Assembly (NCBI GenBank): GCA_004293915.1
Contig: RDZG01000086.1
Coordinates: 1 to 49,123 of the forward strand
Source: Bacteroidota bacterium
GTDB lineage: Bacteria; Bacteroidota; Bacteroidia; Cytophagales; UBA9547
Length of the DNA stretch: 49,123 nucleotides
Direction of reading: 5' to 3'
Shown here in pieces: positions 43,421-49,123 of the stretch. The notes beneath the pieces are model-generated. The model did not search any database. It worked only from the letters and a program-made list of their open reading frames with translations, and had not been told where the DNA came from. The translations under genes were made by a program, and so were the position numbers. The number at the start of each line of letters is the position of its first letter. The first letter of the stretch is position 1.

Positions 43421-45445
43421 CTACCTCACTACCATCACCGTTCCTTTTATGTTTTTGGTTTGGTTGTTGCAATCGGTGTAGGTTATGTGCCAAAAATAGA
43501 TGCCATCGGCTTGGCTTTGGGCATTCCAAGGTTCTGAGATTTCGGTTGTTTGATGCACAAGTGCACCCCAACGGTTGAAAATTGAGCGTTCGTAGTTGCT
43601 TACTGGCTCTATGGCTGGTAGCCATGTATCGTTTATGCCATCGCTATTGGGAGTAATAACATTGCTGATTTTTGAAATATCGGTTGGTGCCACAAAGGTA
43701 ATGTTTATAAAATTTGTATCGACAAAGCAACGATTGGAGCGAATGAGCGAATACCTGCCTGATTCTGTAATTTTAAGCTCTTTTTGGTTGCTGTTGTCTG
43801 ACCAACGAAGCAAATAATCACTTGGGGCTTTTGCTTGCAAGATAAGCTCCTTTTGGTGGCAAATTACGCTATCTGTGCCAAAGGGTTTGGCTTGGCGTTG
43901 TAAGATTTCTACCTTAAAAGTATCGTTTACAGTAAAACATTCGTTTGCCAACAACGCATAGTTGGTGCCATTGTTTATAGTTACAACTCCGCTTATTGTT
44001 TTGTTGTTGATTAAAACCGCTTCTGTTTTAGGTGGTAAAAGCAAAGTATTTTTGGCACACAAAAACGTATCGCTGATGGCAACAGGTTTGGCTGGTGGCA
44101 CGTATGCTGTATCGTACACATCGCAATAATTGTACCGCAAATGTATTTTTTGCTCTTGGCTAATATGCCGTTTTACGCCTGATAGTGTACTCATAAACCC
44201 ATCGGCAAAACGCCAGATGTATTGGTCATCACTAGCTAATTTTGGGACCTCAAACAGCACCGAATCGCCTATGCAGGTTTGCGAAATCTTAAAATCATAT
44301 TTGCGACCGTAGTAGTTTTCTACGGTGTTGGGGAATTTATAAACAGGGCTTTGCAAGGTATCAATTTGATTTTCTCTATAATCACAAGCTGGGCAGGGCA
44401 AGTCGGGTTTGTGAATAATGCTTAGAGCATTATCAAAATTCGAAATATATAAGCGATTATCAATACCTACTTTTGCTTGACGATGTTCTTTGTCTGTTAA
44501 TTTATAAAAAACACTTGTTTCTATATCTAATTGATAAGGTTTTATTGAACCAATTGGTGAATCTTTTGTGGATAAAATATACAAATACTTGCCATTAGGT
44601 GATAATGCAAAATTAAACTTATTTGCATCACTTGCCGAACGAATACTAACTCTTTCTAGACTAGAAACATCAAATTTTTTATAAAAAGTAGCCTTGCCTG
44701 AAACAGCATCAAAATCGAAGATGTAAATATAATACCAGTTTGAAATTGCTAATCGCTTACCATTATTGCTTAAAAAAATATTATATTGGTTATTTAATCG
44801 TGGGTTTCTACCCAGCACATTGGGTGTAAGTAAATCTAGCGTTTGCCAAGTCATAGATTGGTAGTTTGAATCAACTTTGGTTAAATACACAAAGCCTAAA
44901 CAATCAATTGCAGGTAGCCAAAAGCCATGGCAATTATCAGACCCTATTGCTGTACCAAAATGAATACATGTTGAATTATCTTCAGGAATTTCTAAAAACT
45001 CAACAATGTCGTAATTAACTGGATAGGCTTTGCTGGTATCTATAGTTTCTCTCACTACTCTGAATCTAGAATTACTTACATCAATTCGCAGATATTTTTT
45101 TTTTTGTGGTATCTTAAAAATATAGGAGTCAAAGTAACCATCGGAACCTGGAAATGGTCTGCCATTCCCCATAATTATATTACGTGGGGCATAATTTATG
45201 TATCTGTAATTTGAGTAAAAAAGTAAGGTGCCATTGCTATCTGAAAGGGTAGCAGGTGCAAGAATATAAGCTTCATTTATCCCATTTAGTGATGTGCCAG
45301 AAATGGATTTTATACCATTTAAGTCGAAACTAATTATTTGTAAATGAGGGATGTACCAATTGGCATTTTCGAGTTGGGCAAAAGTACATATAGCAAAAAA
45401 GAGCATGGCTATAAGCCATGCTCTTCTAAATATATAAACAAACAT
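43421..45445 (-). CDS. T9SS protein with type B (gliding-motility-associated) sorting domain
   Basis: This 674-residue protein has a signal peptide that ends LFFAICTFAQ. A propeller-like central region follows (repeats with DKEHRQAKVGIDNRLYISN). The C-terminal CHU_C/type B sorting domain (about 595-674) has NVITPNSDGINDTWLP, FNRWGALVHQTTE and ADGIYFWHITYTD. It should be exported by T9SS and stay at the cell surface. The ATG at 45445 overlaps the stop of the upstream gene by one base (TAATG). A strong hairpin lies inside its first 16 codons, so an ATG at 45406 is an alternative start. Confidence 0.85.
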   Translation of the reverse strand: MFVYIFRRAWLIAMLFFAICTFAQLENANWYIPHLQIISFDLNGIKSISGTSLNGINEAYILAPATLSDSNGTLLFYSNYRYINYAPRNIIMGNGRPFPGSDGYFDSYIFKIPQKKKYLRIDVSNSRFRVVRETIDTSKAYPVNYDIVEFLEIPEDNSTCIHFGTAIGSDNCHGFWLPAIDCLGFVYLTKVDSNYQSMTWQTLDLLTPNVLGRNPRLNNQYNIFLSNNGKRLAISNWYYIYIFDFDAVSGKATFYKKFDVSSLERVSIRSASDANKFNFALSPNGKYLYILSTKDSPIGSIKPYQLDIETSVFYKLTDKEHRQAKVGIDNRLYISNFDNALSIIHKPDLPCPACDYRENQIDTLQSPVYKFPNTVENYYGRKYDFKISQTCIGDSVLFEVPKLASDDQYIWRFADGFMSTLSGVKRHISQEQKIHLRYNYCDVYDTAYVPPAKPVAISDTFLCAKNTLLLPPKTEAVLINNKTISGVVTINNGTNYALLANECFTVNDTFKVEILQRQAKPFGTDSVICHQKELILQAKAPSDYLLRWSDNSNQKELKITESGRYSLIRSNRCFVDTNFINITFVAPTDISKISNVITPNSDGINDTWLPAIEPVSNYERSIFNRWGALVHQTTEISEPWNAQSQADGIYFWHITYTDCNNQTKNIKGTVMVVR
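45399..45425 (-). terminator. Terminator-like hairpin inside the signal-peptide codons of the type B T9SS gene
   Basis: AAGAGCATGGCT (45399-45410) and AGCCATGCTCTT (45414-45425) form a perfect 12-bp stem with a 3-base loop. In the minus-strand transcript the stem is followed by a T-run. It encodes part of the protein (RAWLIAML). It lies just downstream of the stop of the 979-residue gene. It looks like an intrinsic terminator that translation would have to pass. Confidence 0.75.
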
Positions 45446-48384
45446 TATTTATTTAAAATTAACTTAAATGTTTTTGTTCCAATTTTGATAAAATACATTC
45501 CTGATTGGTAGTTGCTCAAATCTATTTTAGTTTGCAAATCAGTGATGGTTTGTGTAATTACTTTTTTGCCTTGCATATCATACACTTCGAGTGTTGCATT
45601 CAGAAAAGTATCGTTCACCAAAACTTCAATCATGCCCGAGCTTGGGTTTGGATAAATCGAAACTTCATCTTGACTTTGGGTAGTTGTCAACGGAGTAGTT
45701 TCCTCATCATCACCTTTTCTAAACACCATTTCTACGCAAGTAGCTTGACTCCAAGAAGTTGCACTGCCAGATCTTGGCGATGTACCAGGTAAATAATCGT
45801 AATATAAGCCTATGCCGTTGAGGGCTGGCTTATAATTCGGGTCTACATCTCCTGCCAAATCAATTGGTGTTGCACCAGCACCATCGTTTAATCGCAAATA
45901 AGATACCAAACCAGTTGCAAAAGAAGTACCAGAAATAATTTTAGTACGCTTGTTTGTTTGAATAAAACTTTGCGATTTAGCTTCATTCCACAATCTGGCT
46001 TCTCTAATTACCCCCACAAAGTTGGCAATAGGCAAAAGATTGCCCAAGAGATCAGTAGTCTCTTCAGTATCAGTGCCAATTAAATAATGGTTGCCATTGT
46101 TTATATTCAAGGTGCCATTGATGGTTCTTGAACCAGCTGCTACTCCATTGATATAAAAAGTGATAGTAGTTCCATTTGAAACTACAGCCACATGATAACA
46201 TCTGTTTGTAGTTGTAAAAGACTCGCCAACAGACAAAGCATTAGATTCATAATAATTTCCAAATGAGTTAAAAACCAATTTATTGGTAGTAGGATTTACA
46301 CCAAATGTAAAACCTGCTTGTGTGCGTGTGTTCCAGTTTGAGAATATACTATACAGAGGTAAATTGTAGCTATTTGTTTTACCTTGCACCCAAGCTTCCA
46401 TAGTAAATTGTGAACTACCTCCCGAAATTATATTAAAGTTAAAACGGCTTGTACCAAAATTTACATTAGGGTCGGTAGCTGCTGGTACTCGAATGTAAGT
46501 TTTCCCTCTGTATGGCATACCTGTAGAATACAAATCAAACATGTAACCACCTGTTGATGCTGTGGCATCGCTTACCAAATTGAATGTTTTTGTTAACGAA
46601 TTTGGACAGCCAACTGGGGCATCGTTCCTTTTGGCTGTAACGGTAAATCCTTCAGATAAAATATTGCCAGTACGTACGGTAAATAAACCAGTTAGTGGAG
46701 TTGGATTATTTGATATTAAATAGCTTGAAACAGAGTTAGGCACTGTTTTGGTAGGAGCAACCGTAATTTCATAATTATATCCAGAGGGTTTCGCTTCCAT
46801 ACTTAAACTGGATTCTATCATAAATGGTCTACTTTGCGATTGATATATATCAGTTGGTATAAAATCTGTATTTTGTTGATAAGATTGAGTTACCCAATTT
46901 GAAGTTAAATTAGTGTTTGGATTGTCATTAAGTACACGAACAGCTAAATCAAATGATGTCTCTCTGTTAAAAGTAATCGAAACATTACTTGTGGTTTGGT
47001 TTTGCAAGGTTGTTGAATTGTTTAACGTAAATCTAGCAGTTGTTGCTGGCGATAATGTTCCTTTATTAAATAATTTCCATTCGTATTTTGCACCATACAC
47101 TGCTTGTAAATTTGTATTAGAAATTACACTTTCAAAAATACTGAATCCTGTTACATCACAAAATTGAGGTCTAGGCACAGGAGAAACCACTATTTTTGAA
47201 AACTGAGGAATTATTCTACCTGTGTAGGTTGTGGAGTTTCCAATAATACATCCCCCTCCGTGTATTGATGTAGCTTTTACTGTATAATATGGATAGAATT
47301 TTCCACCACTATTTGGAATTGTAAATGCAGAATTTGGTATAGAAACAGCAGATGTCCAAGTTGGAATAAACCTTCCGTCAGATGTAAACCTAGTATTCGT
47401 GGTATATACTGGCACCTGGTTATATCCACCATCGTTTGCCGTGTTAGATACTAGTACTTCCCATTTGATTTGACTTAAAATGCCATATGTACTAAGTTCA
47501 AACCTTTCTGCTTTTAAATTAGTAACATTCAAACTAAAAATAGTTGCGTTTGTAACAGGATTACCATTAGTAGTGGTTATGTTATTTAGCAATGGAAAAT
47601 CAATTGTATATTTTATAGGTTTTGATAGAGTTTGTTTTATACCACATCTAATATCTGTTTCTACTATTAAATCACCACAAAAAGGTTCATTCGGGTTTGC
47701 AGGTGTCAATATAATAGAATTCAAATTTGCAGATTCAACTATCCTACTAGTTGATGTAAGTCTTCTACCAAATAAATAATAAACAAAATTCCAGCCTGCT
47801 GGTATCGTCCATTTATATTTAGTTACTCCAGTGTTTCCAGCTATTGAATATGTATAGTCAGTTTGAGAAGTAGTTTGGTTTTCTGTACCTGTAATATTTC
47901 CAATATTATAATTTGCATCAATTGCATTTATATTTAAAAATGCAATTCCAGGACCTAACAAAGGAGTACAAATACCCAAAGGTCCTAATCCGTATGCATT
48001 TACAGCTAATAGTCCTGTTTGTACATTGTTTATTTGTACAGACTCGAAATCTCTACCATAGTTTCTTGGATCATCATCAGGATTAGGAAAGCTTTTTGGG
48101 GTGTCATAATAACAATTTGACCACACATTTGTGCTTTCTTTTTTAAGTTTACTTCCTGAAAATGGGGTGATTGTATTCGTTCCATTTGTATTCCATTTTA
48201 TACAAGATGTAGACCCACCAGTATAATAATTTACACTATAGGTTTCAGATGATCCTCTACATGGGGTAGCGTTTCCTAAAATTTTTAAATCTCTGCAATA
48301 GAAAGTAGTATTTCCTCCGTATCCAAAAGAGTTTGATATTGAAAGCATTAAAGCTATTATGATTGTTTTTATTAAATTTTTCAT
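45445..48384 (-). CDS. Large T9SS protein with LamG-like domain and type A sorting domain
   Basis: This protein has 979 residues and a Sec signal (MKNLIKTIIIALMLSISNSF). Several Ig/PKD-like segments fill about 150-600. A LamG/concanavalin-type jellyroll follows (about 640-830: FTMEAWVQGKTNSYNL, INGVAAGSRTINGTLNINNG, EARLWNEAKS). The T9SS type A sorting domain ends the protein (about 905-979: SIYPNPSSGMIEVLV, DMQGKKVI, YQSGMYFIKIG). The jellyroll suggests carbohydrate or cell-surface binding. It is the middle gene of a three-gene operon with an outer-membrane barrel gene upstream and a second T9SS protein downstream. Confidence 0.87.
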   Translation of the reverse strand: MKNLIKTIIIALMLSISNSFGYGGNTTFYCRDLKILGNATPCRGSSETYSVNYYTGGSTSCIKWNTNGTNTITPFSGSKLKKESTNVWSNCYYDTPKSFPNPDDDPRNYGRDFESVQINNVQTGLLAVNAYGLGPLGICTPLLGPGIAFLNINAIDANYNIGNITGTENQTTSQTDYTYSIAGNTGVTKYKWTIPAGWNFVYYLFGRRLTSTSRIVESANLNSIILTPANPNEPFCGDLIVETDIRCGIKQTLSKPIKYTIDFPLLNNITTTNGNPVTNATIFSLNVTNLKAERFELSTYGILSQIKWEVLVSNTANDGGYNQVPVYTTNTRFTSDGRFIPTWTSAVSIPNSAFTIPNSGGKFYPYYTVKATSIHGGGCIIGNSTTYTGRIIPQFSKIVVSPVPRPQFCDVTGFSIFESVISNTNLQAVYGAKYEWKLFNKGTLSPATTARFTLNNSTTLQNQTTSNVSITFNRETSFDLAVRVLNDNPNTNLTSNWVTQSYQQNTDFIPTDIYQSQSRPFMIESSLSMEAKPSGYNYEITVAPTKTVPNSVSSYLISNNPTPLTGLFTVRTGNILSEGFTVTAKRNDAPVGCPNSLTKTFNLVSDATASTGGYMFDLYSTGMPYRGKTYIRVPAATDPNVNFGTSRFNFNIISGGSSQFTMEAWVQGKTNSYNLPLYSIFSNWNTRTQAGFTFGVNPTTNKLVFNSFGNYYESNALSVGESFTTTNRCYHVAVVSNGTTITFYINGVAAGSRTINGTLNINNGNHYLIGTDTEETTDLLGNLLPIANFVGVIREARLWNEAKSQSFIQTNKRTKIISGTSFATGLVSYLRLNDGAGATPIDLAGDVDPNYKPALNGIGLYYDYLPGTSPRSGSATSWSQATCVEMVFRKGDDEETTPLTTTQSQDEVSIYPNPSSGMIEVLVNDTFLNATLEVYDMQGKKVITQTITDLQTKIDLSNYQSGMYFIKIGTKTFKLILNK

Positions 48385-48413
48385 TTTTTAAGATATTTTT
48401 AAAGTTATAATTA

Positions 48414-48923
48414 TTATTTTTTTGTGAATCTAATTTTAAATCCTACATTAATTTCTAGTGGAATTGTTGTCGAATTTCTATATCCCAGCAATGCATCAAG
48501 ACAAAAAGATAGCCTAGTTTTTTTCACAAACCACTCGATACCAGCTACCACACTTGGATAGACATATGCTTGAGCTTGTAAAGTTGTATCTCTAAATCCT
48601 GCTGAGTTTCCGCCTGTAAGATATGTTAAATCAATAGCTATTCCTGCATAAGGCTGAATGGCATGTTTGGTGTTTTTTTGATAACATATAATAAGTTGAG
48701 GGTTTATTATCGCTCTATAAAAGCCACCAAACCCAAATCCAAGATTAAATTCTGAAGATATATATTTAAAGTAATGTTTGTATGATATTCCTTTTAATAG
48801 TTTCAGCCCTACTCCATTGCAGTATTTATTTGCTGGTTCTATTTTTATAGAATCAGATTTTGTAATTTGCGAAAATGAAACAACGCTTGTAGCCAACAGC
48901 ATTATTGAAATATATTTTTTCAT
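48414..48923 (-). CDS. Predicted outer-membrane beta-barrel protein
   Basis: This 169-residue protein has a Sec signal (MKKYISIMLLATSVVSFSQ), followed by alternating beta-strands (FNLGFGFGGFYRAIINPQLI, VVAGIEWFVKKTRLSFCLDA). It ends in a final strand (EINVGFKIRFTKK). It is small for a porin; an 8-stranded OmpA/OmpX-like barrel is likely. It is the first gene of the T9SS operon and starts 29 bases before the large LamG protein gene. The role could be in anchoring or sensing. Confidence 0.7.
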   Translation of the reverse strand: MKKYISIMLLATSVVSFSQITKSDSIKIEPANKYCNGVGLKLLKGISYKHYFKYISSEFNLGFGFGGFYRAIINPQLIICYQKNTKHAIQPYAGIAIDLTYLTGGNSAGFRDTTLQAQAYVYPSVVAGIEWFVKKTRLSFCLDALLGYRNSTTIPLEINVGFKIRFTKK

Positions 48924-48996
48924 TACAGAAGTTTTAAACGTTTGTAGCTATCATTTTACGTAACAGTTTCCCTTTTGTGGTTTTTTGTTCAATTCT

Positions 48997-49004
48997 CAAA
49001 GATA
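48997..49004 (-). promoter_or_regulatory. -7 element of the T9SS operon promoter
   Basis: On the minus strand this reads TATCTTTG, a TAnnTTTG match. A TTG lies about 19 bases upstream of it, as a -33 box would. It is about 73 bases before the ATG of the barrel gene. Confidence 0.5.
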
Positions 49005-49009
49005 TAAAG

Positions 49010-49030
49010 CCTATTGACAAAAACAATAGG
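49010..49030. promoter_or_regulatory. Operator-like inverted repeat at the T9SS operon promoter
   Basis: CCTATTG (49010-49016) and CAATAGG (49024-49030) form a 7-bp inverted repeat around 7 bases. It lies directly upstream of the -7 element and covers the -33 region, so a bound protein could block RNA polymerase. The remaining bases to 49123 show no gene. Confidence 0.45.
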
Positions 49031-49123
49031 TACTAAATTATTTATTTTTGTATTTATTGTAACTATTTAAAAATCAAAATGTTGGGTTTGTAAATAGTTT
49101 TAAAATTCTGTAATCTGTTATAT

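Noticed and set aside
43317-43625. Minus-strand open frame of 102 codons
   Set aside because: It overlaps the type B sorting domain in another frame and encodes a Pro/His/Arg-rich shadow.
1-49123. CRISPR arrays, rRNA or tRNA genes
   Set aside because: No regularly spaced repeats and no recognisable rRNA or tRNA sequence were seen on either strand by eye.

Overview
The window is AT-rich DNA from a Bacteroidota bacterium; the family cannot be fixed from the sequence. The evidence is three proteins with type IX secretion (T9SS) C-terminal sorting domains, a PorV/PorQ-like outer-membrane protein, a Bacteroidota-style F-type ATP synthase locus whose AtpB carries a signal peptide, a LuxE-like acyl-protein synthetase family typical of the phylum, -7 elements of the form TAnnTTTG, and A-rich leaders without Shine-Dalgarno sequences. 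No rRNA, tRNA or CRISPR array was seen.

Layout. 1-720: cysQ (cut by the window edge) behind a small HTH regulator that lacks an ordinary start codon. 844-2618: an unrecognised lipoprotein and outer-membrane protein pair. 2687-3822: a sigma54-type response regulator broken by a frameshift. 3819-8833, minus strand: a tiny lipoprotein, a broken LuxE-like gene and a large SF1 helicase. 8899-9978: lptF/lptG. 9987-17735: a 7.75 kb block of accessory genes (EamA transporter, retropepsin pair, an unknown helical protein, a toxin-antitoxin pair with a frameshifted toxin, a large T9SS protein), bounded on both sides by an identical 28-bp copy of the lptG 3' end. 17771-18441: a KdsC-like HAD phosphatase with an internal deletion and frameshift. 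18488-19513: a ThiF/MoeB-rhodanese protein. 19690-26989: a carbohydrate locus with a PQQ dehydrogenase/cytochrome c fusion, a GH2 beta-mannosidase-like enzyme and a CBM9-like esterase. 27205-30146: a helix-hairpin-helix outer-membrane barrel with a PorV-like partner. 30192-30344: the C-terminal stub of a tyrosine recombinase. 30430-37152: tetR plus a TolC/MFP/RND efflux operon with three matching 16-bp operator-like palindromes and a frameshifted DUF2141 tail gene. 37842-43276, minus strand: the atpI-like gene, then atpB, atpE, atpF, atpH, atpA and atpG. 43421-48923, minus strand: a T9SS surface-protein operon.

How the genes work together. The efflux operon looks autoregulated by TetR. The ATP synthase locus lacks atpD/atpC, which are usually elsewhere in this phylum. 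The right-hand operon combines an outer-membrane barrel with two secreted or adhesive proteins. The carbohydrate genes fit breakdown of a mannose-containing, possibly esterified glycan.

The most unusual signals are: (i) five genes with broken frames, three of which also lack about 9-15 codons relative to their families; (ii) two minus-strand genes whose only sensible start is ATT; (iii) the 28-bp direct repeat bracketing the accessory block; (iv) a strong terminator-like hairpin inside the signal-peptide codons of a T9SS gene; and (v) an HhH DNA-binding-type domain fused to an outer-membrane barrel next to a PorV-like protein. Family comparisons are from memory; no database search was run.
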